From Clytia hemisphaerica (taxonomy: Eukaryota; Cnidaria; Hydrozoa; Leptothecata; Clytiidae), in the NCBI GenBank assembly GCA_902728285.1, contig CACVBU010001235.1, positions 777,233 to 841,232 of the forward strand: 64,000 bases of DNA, given 5' to 3'. Position 1 is the first letter of the stretch; each line of letters begins with the position of its first letter. The notes below the pieces were generated by a model, which was not told the DNA's origin, did no database searches, and saw only the letters and a list, made by a program, of their open reading frames with translations. Below are positions 1 through 11,454 of this stretch, piece by piece. The translations under genes were made by a program, and so were the position numbers.

Positions 1-1598
1 TTGAAAGACTTAATTCATTTTCATGTTTTGCAATACTTTCGTCTCTACTTTAGCGACCCGTTAGCGTGGGTGAGAAAATATAAAGATTTTGCACTCGTTA
101 CAAAGTCCAAAGATTTGAGCAGCCCTTCAAGTTTTAATTGAAATTGAAATTCAATTAACTTTTATTTACATAAAAACTAATCTCATAACAGAACATCCAT
201 TCTACGCATCAAGCTCTATCCTAAGGATTTGCCATAACCTTTAGTATACTTTTTATTTTTTTCATCAAAGCTGATATAACATTGAACTTTGAGAACAGAA
301 AAATGAAAATCTTTCTCTTCTGCCGCCATTTTGCTTGTTTATGTTTATGCAAATTTTGCTGAATCGACAAAAAGCCCGATATGTTCTGACTCTTTAGCAA
401 AAAGTGGAATATATCCTCAACAAAAGTTGAGCCAAAGTCAAAATTTAGCATGAACATTCCCCTGACAATGGGAAACCAGATATTTTTTAAAGAAGACGCG
501 ACTATTGATATTTCGTCAGTGCAATCGACATTTTTGTCGATAGACTAAACAGCATATACCAAGCTAATTTGATAGTGTCCTTGACTGTCCAGGGGGTACT
601 TTTTTACTTTCGGATGATGGGGACACAAGGAAAGTATGTTTAATATGTAGCCAATAGAATGCCAAATAAATTTTACATCTACGTCTGACTTGTATTTCTG
701 CATATATCACCTGATTAAGTCAATATCTTATTTTTCAAAAATGAAAAAAGGGAAATTTCTGGTACATTTTTGGTTATTGTACCCCCTGAAAAGACTAAAT
801 ACAAAGTCGAAATTAGAGTCGGATGGGGAATTCCTATGATAAGGTTTGACGCGGTTTGACGTTGATTTTGTCATGAGAAAGTAAAAAAAAAAACATCAAA
901 AAACTTTTTTCACGATTGGACTAAAAACTAGACGGTTCCCCTAGTCCCATAAACACCGGTTGAACAAGACTATGTTATAGTCTAAGACAAATCACTATCT
1001 AAGAAAAAAGCCCAAAGCCGAAGAAAATTCGCAAACGGGTTTTTTTGCCGAAACGAGTTTACAGTCGGTAGAGTTGCCAGTCTTCTGTCAGTCTTCTGTC
1101 AGTCTTCTCCCGCCGATTTTTTCCCGTATACCGCCATAACGCCATACCGCCATATTTTCCCGCCTTTACTACCACTGTAACGGACGATAACATCGTCTAC
1201 GGTTGAACTTACCATCAAAAGCCCTAAGGCTAGGCTAACTTAATTTGTTGTTTTACGGGCCAAGCTCCCCGCGAAAAAAAGGGTCGGTCGGTCGATCGGC
1301 GAAAAAATTAAAATAAGAGTAGAACTTATAAAAACACTTATAAAATCTCCTAAAAAGGCAGCAATTTGCGATTACCGATCCGGCTGCGTTAGAGAAAAAC
1401 ACCCAATCATCGCTGGCCCATCACATTGCCACTTCTGGGGGCCTATGGGTGGATTCAATACTTTTTTTGCTTACAATCAAGTGCATGACCCTATAAATAT
1501 TTTGCTTGTATCCTACGAATTGAGGACATCTGCCCCTCTAGATCACTACGCAAAATATACACGTTTTTTGGCGTATGTATAACTTGATGATTTAGGGA
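1..1598. other. no gene recognised; AT-rich intergenic sequence
   Basis: I see no open frame with family resemblance and no exon series. Around 1224-1262 the sequence resembles one terminus of the TIR element at 4006-4397 (shared AATTTGTTGTT and a GGTCGGTCGG-type stretch), so part of it is probably decayed transposon. A short GTCTTCTGTCA direct repeat lies near 1080-1105. Confidence 0.5.
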
Positions 1599-1638
1599 AT
1601 GCAGAAAAGTATAACTATCCAGCCAAACACCGACCAGA

Positions 1639-1890
1639 AATTATCTGGGCGCGTCAAATTATCTGGGCGCGTCAAATTATCTGGGCGCGTCAAATTTTTA
1701 GGGCGCGTCAAATTATCAGGGCGCGTCGATATTTTAAGGCGCGTCAAATTTTTAGGGCGCGTCAAATTATCAGGGCGCGTCAAATTTTTAGGGCGCGTCA
1801 AATTACCAGGGCGCGTAGGCGCGTGGGCGCGTAAGGCGCGTAAGGCGCGAAGGCGCGTTAAAAATACGAGGGCGCGTGGGCGCGTAAGGC
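1639..1890. repeat. GCGCGT minisatellite (~18-bp unit)
   Basis: Tandem units of roughly GGGCGCGTCAAATTATCT run for about 190 bp, then collapse into shorter GGCGCGTA units. It is far more GC- and CpG-rich than its surroundings. Because the unit is divisible by three, both strands stay open across it (for example LSGRVK repeats on plus), but this looks like a by-product of the repeat and not a gene. Confidence 0.85.
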
Positions 1891-2041
1891 GCGTCATTTA
1901 GCAGACTCGACCACAACCGGCGATCAGATAAATTTAGGTTATCGAATTTGTTCTCTTTCTCCAGCGTAGAGTGTCTCTCCTCGTCATTTCATTTGAATAT
2001 ATTGTACTAAAGAGTAAGGTCACCCCTGTCTCATCTTTTTC

Positions 2042-2160
2042 ACGAGCCCGGTGGGGGGGGGGTGTAGTTAGGCACATAGAGGGTACGGTATGTGCCGCCC
2101 TTATAAGGGTACCTTTTTTGTACCCTAACAGAGGAAATCCCGCTAAGGGTCGGAAAAATC
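2042..2160. mobile_element. fragment of G-run-ended MITE family
   Basis: A run of G is followed by GTACGGTATGTGCCGCCC and AAGGGTACC motifs. The same motifs end the element at 50691-51125, and an inverted match lies near 36120-36200. Only one end is recognisable here, so this is a partial or rearranged copy. Confidence 0.55.
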
Positions 2161-2177
2161 AAATTTTATCTATGATT

Positions 2178-2262
2178 GAACGACGACCTCTACGTTTGGA
2201 CGACGACCTCTACGTTTGGACGACGACCTCTACGTTTGGACGACGACCTCTATGATTGGATA
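2178..2262. repeat. 20-bp tandem repeat
   Basis: About four units of ACGACGACCTCTACGTTTGG in direct repeat. Degenerate CGACCTCTA echoes continue to about 2440. No gene context. Confidence 0.85.
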
Positions 2263-2897
2263 GTGACGTGTATTTTCCAGACCTTAATGTTATAAATCAA
2301 AGACCAGATCTTAAAATGTTGAATTTTACACTACGACCCACTACGACCTCTATAGTCCGCTCACGACCTCTTTGTAATGGACGACGACATCGATGATTTC
2401 TACGGCGACCTCTATGAATTGAACGACGGCCTCCGTGCTTCGGATTTTTGACCCCGACCCCCCCTGATATTTTATTTAGACTATTTAGTTAGCCTGAGTT
2501 GAAATTTGAATAGGGTGTCAATTTCTATCCTTTTGTATATCAGCATCATGATTAACAACTAGTGGTGAAAATCTTGCTAGCGCCCCGCCCGAGGCGCCCC
2601 ATAGGCTAGGCAAAAAAGAGAACTTAACAGGGGGACAAATTAGCAACGAACAGGGTCTAAATTTAGTAATAACTTATTTGATTGTGATGGTCATTAGCAA
2701 TGGTAGGGATCCAAATAGTATGGTCAAGTTTCCGTTACGTGTTTTTGAGCATCACCTACAAAATCAGCAGAGAGAAATAATTAAGTTTGTAAAACTACCC
2801 CCTGAAAATCACTATGGCATTTGTGTAAATCAATAAGTTCTTTAAAAATGGTACCCGAGCTGTGGAGCAGAAGATCAAACTGAAGGATGCAGAAAGA

Positions 2898-3440
2898 GGA
2901 AGGTGATAGAAATTGACCGTCAACCGAACATCCTCCCTCTGTTTTTCTACTTCCTATCTCTCTATCTCCTTTTCTATTTTCTGACTTTCTGAGACTTGTT
3001 TTCTGATTTCTACTAACTTTTCTATGATTTCTATGAATTTCAAACTTTCTCCAAATATCGACCCGGCCGGGATTCGAACCACCAAATGTAAGAGTCTATG
3101 ATCAGAAACACACCGCGCTATCCATTGAGCCACACTCGCACAGCAGAACACAAAATTAGGAAATACTTATAGAATAACAAAAAAGACGGGGGTAATGTCA
3201 TTATAATATGGGTAAAAGTACCCCTTTTTTAACCTGACTGAAATTCGAGCCGTTACTAGCAACCCTGCGGGGCCCAAGGCGCCGAGTATGCACCCGGCAC
3301 AGTGACAAGCCGTTACTAGCAACCCTGACCCTACCTAACTGTTAGTTAATCAATTCTATACAACAAAACCCCCGGAAACACAAAATCGTAGATAAGAAAA
3401 AAAACCATGTTCGACTGACGGTCAATTTTTATCACCTTCC
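2898..3440. mobile_element. ~540 bp TIR element carrying a tRNA-like module (copy 1)
   Basis: The ends are inverted repeats of about 34 bp with roughly three mismatches, starting GGAAGGTGATA and ending TATCACCTTCC. The element is flanked by a perfect 9-bp direct repeat, GCAGAAAGA (2889-2897 and 3441-3449), as expected for a target site duplication. It has no transposase frame, so it is non-autonomous. Inside, read on the minus strand, are a ~150 bp block with two copies of GGGTTGCTAGTAACGGCT, then a tRNA-like module, then an A-rich tail. The block is almost identical to that in 17152-17690, but the TIRs differ. A 9-bp duplication would suit a Mutator-like (MULE) origin, which is an inference. 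Confidence 0.85.
3060..3140 (-). other. tRNA-like module inside the TIR element
   Basis: On the minus strand there is an A-box-like GTGGCTCAATGG followed by GATAGCGC, and a perfect B-box core GGTTCGAATCC. The A-box region resembles arginine tRNAs, and the loop region reads TTTCTGA (possible TCT anticodon). The acceptor stem does not pair well, so it is a tRNA-derived promoter or SINE head and not a working tRNA gene. Confidence 0.7.
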
Positions 3441-3742
3441 GCAGAAAGATGCTGGTATGTTTTTTGACATTGATGCAGATTGATGGCTGAGTGCTGAGAG
3501 GCAAAAATTTGAATAAAATCTATTGGTGATTGACCGCTTTAAGTGTATCAGAAAGTCAAATTGACAAAGCCAAGGCTGTTGGTGTTAGAGGTACCGTAAG
3601 TTGGTCTAATGTCAACATCATGTCATCCCGCAGATGGAAACTATTATCTTTGCCTAGCAGTCATAGAAGAAAAAATCCCGGGGGGTCATTTCATGCCTAC
3701 GTCATCATGTGGGGTTTTTCAGAGCATCCCAAAATAAAAATG

Positions 3743-3990
3743 CACCTCCGCTCTCTGTCTAAGCTTTGATAGCATCACTTGATAAGAACTTTTTAAAGTT
3801 ATTTTTGTTCAATCTTTTTTTTGCCACAAGCGATTATTCAAGGCTGAGATATAGAAGAACGGGTATAGGCGTTTGCACCTGTGTTTGCAGCCTGACAGTT
3901 TCACTTTCACTTTCACTTTCAGCCAGCGAGTGAGCAAGCGATTCTTTGTTAGAGAATCGTCAAAATAATAACTTCTTTCAGAACCATTGA
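3743..3990. repeat. dispersed ~240 bp repeat
   Basis: A stretch running from ACCTCCGCTCTCTGT through GGCTGAGATATAGAAG to a TTTCACTTTCACTTTCAGC tract recurs in the same orientation at about 12100-12330. Class unknown. The second copy lies inside a larger inverted-repeat element. Confidence 0.75.
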
Positions 3991-4005
3991 AATTCTTCTT
4001 TTATA

Positions 4006-4397
4006 CTTTAGGCGAGAGCAATTTAATTTGTTGTTCTACAGGCCCGACCGACCCTATTTTTGCTAAAATCAAAAAAAAAATAATATTGAATTTCCACTAC
4101 AATATATTTTACACACTACTTATTTGTAAGAATCAAATTTGAATAAAGCTGAAAATTAATTCAAGAAATTGAAAAATTTAGAAAATCGAGCATTCCATAC
4201 ATTAAAATTTTATTATGATCTTCATCGAAGATTAAAAAAGTGAATTTCTAAACTAGATATTTTTTGGAAAACATTTTCGGTACTTTGCGAACCCTGATAA
4301 ACGAAAAATTTATTCTTATTTTACCGACCGACCGACCCATATTTCTCTAACGATCTGCCCGTATAGAACAACAAATTAAATTGGTCTCGCCTTAGGC
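4006..4397. mobile_element. MITE with ~45 bp TIRs
   Basis: The left end reads CTTTAGGCGAGAGCAATTTA and the right end is its imperfect inverse (TAAATTGGTCTCGCCTTAGG). Both are followed inward by AATTTGTTGTTCTA and a GACCGACCGACC-like stretch. About 390 bp, non-coding. Confidence 0.75.
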
Positions 4398-4405
4398 AGA
4401 ATAAT

Positions 4406-5149
4406 AATAGACCTTTTCGCCTTTCCGTCCGCCATCTTGAATTGTATGCAAAAATACAGGAACGAAAATGCCGTGGTTGGATTTAGTTGGAATGTATGCA
4501 AAACATATGCAAGTTTACACAAAGATTAAAAAGACAACAAAGCATCTTATAAATAAATATTATAATCATTAGAACAATAAAAGATGGAATTTCTTGATCC
4601 AAAAGGAAATATTTACAGAACAACAAAAGCCTTTTAGGAATATGTTCTTAAAGACATTGCATATTCTGTTTTCATGCCATTAAAAAATTCCACGAAGACG
4701 GAGTACACATATCAAACTTTCAAAACACGCAAACTGAAAGCAGTAATTATGACGTCACACTTTATCAATGTTTTGATTTGATCATTTGGCGGCTCTATTC
4801 GCTCTATTCCCAGGAGAATAATTTGCCGTCAGCCGAATAAGGATTTTTTTACCTTCGCGGGTGATTTTTCAGTTTGAGTTTTAGTCTAATGTTATGGTCT
4901 TTTAAAGTGCTTGTTCTAAGAGACGAGTGAATATAATTGTTTTTAGTTTTCAAGAGAAGCAAATTTAATCTTTCTTCTACAAGATTACACTTTAATATAA
5001 TGCCAATTATGCATGTAAGTTTTTATTTAATACTTTCTTTTTGCATATGTTTTGCATACTTTCTAAGGGAATTTTACCACGGCAATTCGGCCACCATAAT
5101 TTTTGCATACAATTCAATATGGCGGATGGAAAGGCGAAAAGGTCTATTG
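4406..5149. mobile_element. ~745 bp TIR element
   Basis: Inverted arms of about 50 bp or more start AATAGACCTTTTCGCCTTTC and end GAAAGGCGAAAAGGTCTATT. ATTGTATGCAAAAAT is conserved deeper in each arm. The interior has no convincing coding frame. The right arm contains GGCAATTCGGCCACCAT, also seen in the TIR elements at 39996-40295 and 40723-41305 (the latter with small differences). Confidence 0.75.
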
Positions 5150-5229
5150 ATTTCCAGGTCAAAATGTTTGACACTTGATCCTATTGTTTGCTTATCTTTC
5201 TTGCGTGGTCGTTATTTTAATTTCAGTAT

Positions 5230-6441
5230 TCAATGCTTATAAAATACAGTTGTAATAAGGGTATTCCAAGGGAATTTCCAAAAGACTGGCTTCATGCCCA
5301 CGTATCACCAATCTACAAAGGTGGAAACAAAGACCGCTGCTCGCCAGAGAACTACCGACCAGTCTCACTAACGAGCATTTCATGTAAAATATTAGAACAC
5401 ATTATATATAGCAACATCATTAAACATCTGAACAAACACAATGCCATCACTGAGGTCCAACACGGTTTTAGAGAGAAAAGGTCATGCGAATCGCAACTGC
5501 TATCGCTGTCATGATTTGCCAACAGGGATCAGATGGACACCATATTGCTTTCAGCAAAGCTTTTTGACAAAGTTGATCTCGAAACTTTGCCTCAAACTCG
5601 CCCACTACGGTATCAAGGGTAAATCAATTGGATCCAATCATTTCTATCAGGACGAACTCAACAAGTAATCTTAAATGGCAAATCTTCAGAGAAATCAAAT
5701 GTCACCTCAGGAGTCCCACAAGGAACCGTCTTAGGACCTCTATTGTTCCTAGTTTATATTAACGACATGGCATCAGCTGTTCTCTCCTTGCTTCGACTAT
5801 TCGCAGACGACACCTACCTATATCGAACTATCAAAATCAATTTACGATGCCCTCATCCTTCAGAAGATCTTACAGTCTCCAAGTATGGGAAAAAGATTTC
5901 AACTGGAATTCACCCCAAAAAATGCAAGGTCTTAACATTACAAACAAACGAAACCCTTGAAAACTCATACAGTATTCACAATGAAATCCTCGAATAAAGT
6001 TGACCTGCAAAATACCTTGGAGTCCATAAAAACTAAATGAATAATTCAAGTGGCTAACATAGTAAAAATCAACCAAAGCATCACTTCCTACAGAGAAACC
6101 TCCGAGGCTGCAACAGAACGATCAAATCCCAGGCATACAAGATCTACGTGAAACCCATTCTTAATTATGCATCCTCCGTCTGGAATCCAGTCAACAACAA
6201 AAGCCTCACTAAACAACTGGAGCAAGTCCAACGAAAAGCTGCGCGTTTCGTCTACTCTAACTGGTCCTGGAAATCCAGCCCCACAACTATGATCGACGAT
6301 CTTGGCTGGGAATCCCTTGAATTCGGTCGTAAGAAAAACAATTTACTCATGCTTCACAAAATTGTTAATGAAAAAATTTCCCTACCAAAAGACTTCTTGC
6401 TTCTTGCAAGAATAAACACCAAATTCCGGGAGAAGACATAA
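5230..6441 (+). pseudogene. decayed LINE reverse transcriptase (CR1/jockey group)
   Basis: Broken pieces of a non-LTR reverse transcriptase lie in order on the plus strand. The first has an entry motif (VSPIYKGGNKD) and NYRPVSLTS. The next has SGVPQGTVLGPLLFLVYIND and the catalytic LFADDTYLY. The last is a carboxy-terminal segment (LNYASSVWNPVN). The frame is lost between about 5515 and 5690 and again near 6000, and no endonuclease domain is visible, so this is a dead 5'-truncated copy. Confidence 0.88.
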
Positions 6442-6442
6442 C

Positions 6443-6512
6443 TTGGACCCCCTATATGGACCCCAATATGGACCCCATTATGGACCCCAATATGGACCCT
6501 AATATGGACCCC
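6443..6512. repeat. ATATGGACCCC short tandem repeat
   Basis: Five to six imperfect units of about 11-12 bp (ATATGGACCCCA) directly abut the 3' end of the LINE remnant, in the position where such elements often carry a simple-repeat tail. Confidence 0.8.
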
Positions 6513-6904
6513 CTCAAAAATGGCGAGAAAGCATTTTGGTTGATTAAAGATGCTTTATATTAGACCATCTGATCATTATTTTGTAAAAATAAGTCATTTT
6601 GTCAACATCAGGACAACAGAACAATTGATGAGAATTGCATCTCTAAAACTGCACTTCCCAGTGTTTCCCTCTTCACAATATTTATCTATTTATATCAAAG
6701 GCATCTCATTTGGTACAATTAAAATATTTGGTGTAATAAAGCTAGTAGGTATCCTACTCAAGTGCCTTGTCAATATTTTTGTCGAAAAGTGTCACTTTGT
6801 CAAGAAAATGCCAGGTAGCGTCTTTCTCGTGGAAGAAACACGTTCTTTCAAAACTTTTGAAGTTATGTACAAAGTTCATACAAAAATAAAAATAATAATA
6901 AAAT

Positions 6905-7150
6905 TACTATTTTCAAATCTCTAAAACAGCTCTCTTGGAGCATTTAATGTTTTCATTGCATGACAATCTATATATCCATTTGCACCGCCAGCATCCTATT
7001 GAGCATGAAAAAGCATCTTGTTGTAAATTTGTGTATACACCTCATATTTTGTGGTAATGTCATTATTTACATAACTTAAGTGTCATTAAATTGTCAATAT
7101 TTGGGATGTGGATGATTTGTCATTGAAATCTTCTAAATGGCATATTTTCG
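6905..7150. repeat. subterminal block shared with elements at 34591 and 36735
   Basis: The sequence from ACAGCTCTCTTGGAG through CATCCTATTGAGCATGAA and TTAAGTGTCATTAAATTG to CTTCTAAATGGCATATTTTC matches 36740-37000 in the same orientation and 34700-34985 in the opposite one. Here it abuts GGTAACGAGT repeats. At the other sites it abuts AGGTCAC repeats. Confidence 0.8.
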
Positions 7151-7679
7151 TTGTTACTAAAAGAGGTAACGAGTGGTAACGAGTGGTAACGAGTGGTAAC
7201 GATGTGGTTGGTAACGAGTGGTATGGGTAACGAGGAGTGGTACCAGTTGAAAACGGTGGCCCAAGTCCAAATTTTAATTTCTCGATTCTGGGGTTTTTGC
7301 AACAGATGCTGATGGCTCTTGAGGTTCTGCAGCAGGACCTGGCAGATCTGGTGAATGTGCAGTAGGAATTGGAGATTTGGGGGAATGTTATGGTGGAGTT
7401 GAGGATCTGGTGAATGTGATGGAAATTGGTTGTTGGGTGAAATGCAAAGGTGAAATTGGGTTCTCGTGAATGAATCAAAGATTGATGGTTCGGAGTTTGA
7501 TCAAGGAGTTGGTGATTCTTGTGAATGTGCATCAGGATTGGGGTCTGGTGAATGTTATTGTGGAGCTGATGATTCTGGTGAATAAGCTGTGTTGATGGAT
7601 CTGAAATCCAATCGTGGAGTTGGTGTTTGGTGAATTGCANATGTTATGGTGGATTTGATGATTCTGGTGCATATAATGC

Positions 7680-9050
7680 TGGTGTTGATGGATCTGATGA
7701 ATCCAATGGTGGAGTTGGTGATTTTGGTGAATGTGCATCAGGAGTTGATGCTTCTGGTTAATGTACAGCAGGAGTTGGTGGTTCTGGTGAATGTACATCA
7801 GGAGTTAGTGGTTCTGGTGAATGTACAGCAGGAGTTGGTGGTTCTGGTGAATGTGCAGCAGGAGTTGGTGGTTCTGGTGAATGTGCAGCAGGAGTTGGTG
7901 GTTCTGGTGAATGTGCAGCAGGAGTTGGTGGTTCTGTTGAATGCAATGGTAGAGTTGGTGGTTCTGGTGAATGTGCAACAGGAGTTGGTGGTTCTGATGA
8001 ATCCAATGGTGGAGTTGGTGATTTTGGTGAATGTGCAGCAGGAGTGGGGTTCTGGTGATGTGCAGCAGGAGTTGGTGCTTCTGGTGAATGTTGCAGCAGG
8101 TGGTCTGGTGAATGCAGCAGGAGTTGATGCTTCTGGTGAATGTGCAGCAGGAGTTGGTGGTTCTGGTGAATGTGCAGCAGGAGTTGATGCTTCTGGTGAA
8201 TGTGCAGCAGGAGTTGGTGGTTCTGGTGAATGTGCAGCAGGAGTTGGTGGTTCTGTTGAATGCAATGGTAGAGTTGGTGGTTCTGGTGAATGTGCAACAG
8301 GAGTTGGTGGTTCTGATGAATCCAATGGTGGAGTTGGTGATTTTGGTGAATGTACAGCAGGAGTTGGTGGTTCTGGTGAATGTGCAGCAGGAGTTGATGC
8401 TTCTGGTGAATGTGCAGCAGGAGTTGGTGGTTCTGGTGAATGTGCAGCAGGAGTTGGTGGTTCTGGTGAATGTGCAGCAGGAGTTGTTGATTCTGGTGAA
8501 TGTGCAGCAGGAGTTGGTGGTTCTGGTGAATGTGCAGCAGGAGTTGGTGGTTCTGGTGAATGTAGGTGGTGGTTCTGAATGCAACAGGAGTTGGTGGTTC
8601 TGATGAATCCAATGGTGGAGTTGGTGATTTTGGTGAATGTGCATCAGATTTCGATGTTTCTGGTGAATGTACAGCAGGAATTGGTGGTTCTGGTGAATGT
8701 GCAGCAGGAGTTGGTGGTTCTGTGAATAGAGGGTTCTGGTGGAATGTTGGTGGAGTTGGTGGTTCTGGTGAATGTACAGCAGGAGTTGGTGGTTCTGGTG
8801 AATGTGGTTCTGGTGACAGCAGGAGTTGGTGATTCTGGTGATTCTGGTGATGCAGCAGGAGTTGGTGGTTCTGGTGAATTTGCAGCAGGAGTTGGTGGTT
8901 CTGGTGAGATTGGTCATCAGGAGTTGATGGTTCTGGTTAATGTGCTGCAGGATTTGATGGTTCTGGTGAATTTGATGTTGGCATTGATGGTTCTGGCGAA
9001 TTTGATGGTGGCATTGAAGGTTGTGATGAATGGTTGTAGGAGTTGATAGT
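7680..9050. repeat. 30-bp minisatellite, left arm
   Basis: About forty units related to GGAGTTGGTGGTTCTGGTGA plus ATGTGCAGCA. Since 30 is divisible by three and the unit lacks stops, all three minus frames stay open for long stretches (AHSPEPPTPA, HQNHQLLLHI and TFTRTTNSCC repeats), and plus frames are open too. Simultaneous openness in several frames suggests repeat structure and not selection for one protein. Confidence 0.9.
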
Positions 9051-9224
9051 TCTGCTGAATTTGCAGCAGGAGTTAATATTTTGATAAATTGTTATTGAGA
9101 TGTCATTCATGGATGTAATGAAAATACAGTTATGGTGAATCTGAAATTTTTCGCTAGTTAATGAACGTGTTGTTATTACATCCATGAATAACATCTCAAT
9201 AACAATTTATCAGTATATTAACTC

Positions 9225-10210
9225 CTCTTGCAAATTCACCAAAACTATCAACTCCTACAGCACGTTCACCACAACCATCAATGCCACCATCAAATTCACC
9301 AGAATCATCCACATAACCATCACATTCACCAGAACTATCAAATCCTGCAGCACATTAACCAGAACCATCAATGCAACCATCAAATTCACCAGAATCATCA
9401 ACTTAACCATCACATTCACCAGAACCATCAAATCCTGCTGCACATTCACCACAAGCATCAACTCCTGATGCACATTCACCAAAATTATCAACTCCACCAT
9501 TGCATTCACCAAAACAACCAACTCCTGCTGTATAATTCACCAGAATCACTACTTCCTGCTGTACATTCACCAGAACTATCAACTCCTACTGCACATTCAC
9601 CAGAAACACCAACTCCTGCTGCATATTCACCAGAATCACTACTTCCTGCTGCACATTCACCAGAATCAACAACTCCTGCTGCACATTCGCCAGAACCACC
9701 AACTCCTGCTGCACATTCACCAGAACCACCAACTCCTGCTGCACATTCACCAGAACCACCAACTCCTGCTGCACATTCACCAGAAGCATCAACTCCTGCT
9801 GCACATTCACCAGAACCACCAACTCCTGCTGTACATTCACCAGAACCACCAACTCCTGCTGCACATTCACCAGAAGCATCAACTCCTGCTGCACATTCAC
9901 CAGAACCACCAACTCCACCATTGGATTCATCAGATCCATCAACACCAGCATTATATGCACCAGAATCATCAACTCCACCATAACATTCACCAGAACCACC
10001 AACTACTGATGCACATTCACCAGAATCACCAACTCCTGATGCAGAACCTCCAGAACCATCAATCTTTGATTCACATTCACCAGAACCATCAATTCCACCA
10101 TTTCATTCACCCAAACAACCAACTTTACCATCACATTCACCAGATCCATCAACTCCACCATAACATTCGCCTAAATCTCCAATTCCTACTGCACATTCAC
10201 CAGATCTGCC
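9225..10210. repeat. 30-bp minisatellite, right arm (inverse orientation)
   Basis: The same unit appears as its complement (TTCACCAGAACCACCAACTC plus CTGCTGCACA). The plus strand therefore reads AHSPEPPTPA repeats here. Units near the centre are more divergent than those near 9650-9900. Confidence 0.9.
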
Positions 10211-10408
10211 AGGTCCTGCTGCAGAACCTCAAGAGCCATCAGCATCTGTTGCAAAAACACCAGAATCGAGAAATTCAAATTTGGAGACTTAGGGCCACCG
10301 TTTTCAACTGGTTACCACTCGTTACCTCGTTACCACATCGTTACCACTCGTTACCACCTCGTTACCACTCGTTACCACATCGTTACCCTCGTTACCTCTA
10401 GTAACACG

Positions 10409-11066
10409 AAAAATTATATGAAAAAGAGTAACAGTTGATAGCAGCAAAAATTTAGCTACTAACCGTTTTTTAGGGCCACACCAAATATCTAAATCAATAT
10501 AAAATATGATAGATAATTTGACCAAAAGTTGTTATTTTTACTTGACCCTCCCCCTAAAATCTCAAACCCACTATTTTATTCAGAAAATCTCCTATCCTCC
10601 CCCTATAAAGCACTTTTGGAAAAGGATGGGGACCTCAAAAAAGGGGGATTCACACTATGTTTTAAGTGTGCACTAATTTTTTCTTGACATTGTTTTAATG
10701 CTGGAGTTTTTAAAATTATTCAACATGACATCCCGTTCCTGATTACATAGCTAGTAAAAAGTCTTCCATCGCAGTGCACATTTTAATGACCAGCTTTACT
10801 AAGAGTTCCCGCTTCATATCAGACACATATTTCATAACAACACAGTGCTGATATATGCAAAATGTTTTTCTTTTCCTCTCTCCGGCCAATCTCGCTCCAC
10901 ATCTGTGTTAATCCAATGTGAAAAAGCTTGTGAATTGAAATTAATTAGTATAAAGCAAACGATATCACTCTTATTTAAAAACAAAACCTTTAATTAAACC
11001 GAAATCTTAAGAATCGAACAGTAATCAGCAGTAATCAAACTAAATATCCCGGTAGAGTTTGATTAC
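10409..11066. other. no feature recognised
   Basis: AT-rich sequence with C-rich patches (CCTCCCCCTA). I see no coding frame, terminal repeat pair or RNA-like motif. Confidence 0.4.
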
Positions 11067-11454
11067 TACCTTATGGGCGCCCTTATTGGCGTTATTTTTG
11101 GGACGGTGTTAAAAAGGCCGGCGTAAAAAGGGCCAAAATTTTGCAATTTTTGACCATTTTTTCTCAATTTAAAGGATTTTAGGCATGATTAAAGGATGAA
11201 AATCAATGATTTTCAATGGAATTTTGAACAGTTTAAGAGTGAAAGATGACATTTTAATGTAAATTTTCGTTAATACTTACTGTTTTGAAGCCTGAATAGC
11301 AATTTTTACAAGTTTTGGCGTTATTTACGGCCCTAATTGGCGTAAGCCTAACATTAAGCTTGGGCAGAATAAGGGTCGGCGTAAAAGGGGTCGGCGTTAA
11401 ATTAGGGCTGGCGTTAAATTAGGGCTGGCGTAAAAAGGGCCGATAAGGTATTCG
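11067..11454. mobile_element. MITE with TA-type ends (TACCTTAT)
   Basis: The left end TACCTTATGGGC and right end GGCCGATAAGGTA are inverted repeats. The interior is rich in GGCGTTA / GGCGTAAAAAGG motifs in both orientations. TA at both termini suggests the Tc1/mariner superfamily. No transposase frame. Confidence 0.65.

Larger units (their letters stand above)
7151..10408. mobile_element. 3.26 kb foldback-type inverted repeat
   Basis: The left arm (7151-9120) and right arm (9171-10408) are inverse copies that meet at a loop of about 50 bp. The outer ends carry ~10-bp GGTAACGAGT units (left) and their complement (right). Next inward on both sides is a single-copy stretch containing AACAGATGCTGATGGCTCTT or its inverse. 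Then come long arrays of a 30-bp unit, and at the centre GATAAATTGTTATTGAGATG faces its complement. Arm lengths differ because repeat number differs. Long terminal inverted repeats made of short tandem units are the hallmark of foldback elements of the FB/TU type. No transposase frame is seen. One base at about 7637 is N. Confidence 0.8.

Noticed and set aside
1599-1901. LSGRVK-repeat ORF on plus and its mirror on minus
   Set aside because: Both strands are open across an 18-bp minisatellite; no start context, splice sites or family resemblance.
2954-3151. Small minus ORF containing SVAQWIARCVSDHRLLHLVV
   Set aside because: It is the translation of a tRNA-like module; this pattern is a known false ORF from tRNA sequences.
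7758-8612. Long Pro-rich ORF (AHSPEPPTPA repeats) as a structural protein gene
   Set aside because: All three frames of the same strand are open over the array, and the same sequence is inverted in the right arm, so openness follows from the 30-bp unit length.
7640-10408. CRISPR-like array because of regular 30-bp repeats
   Set aside because: Units are contiguous without unique spacers, inverted in two arms, and the genome is eukaryotic.
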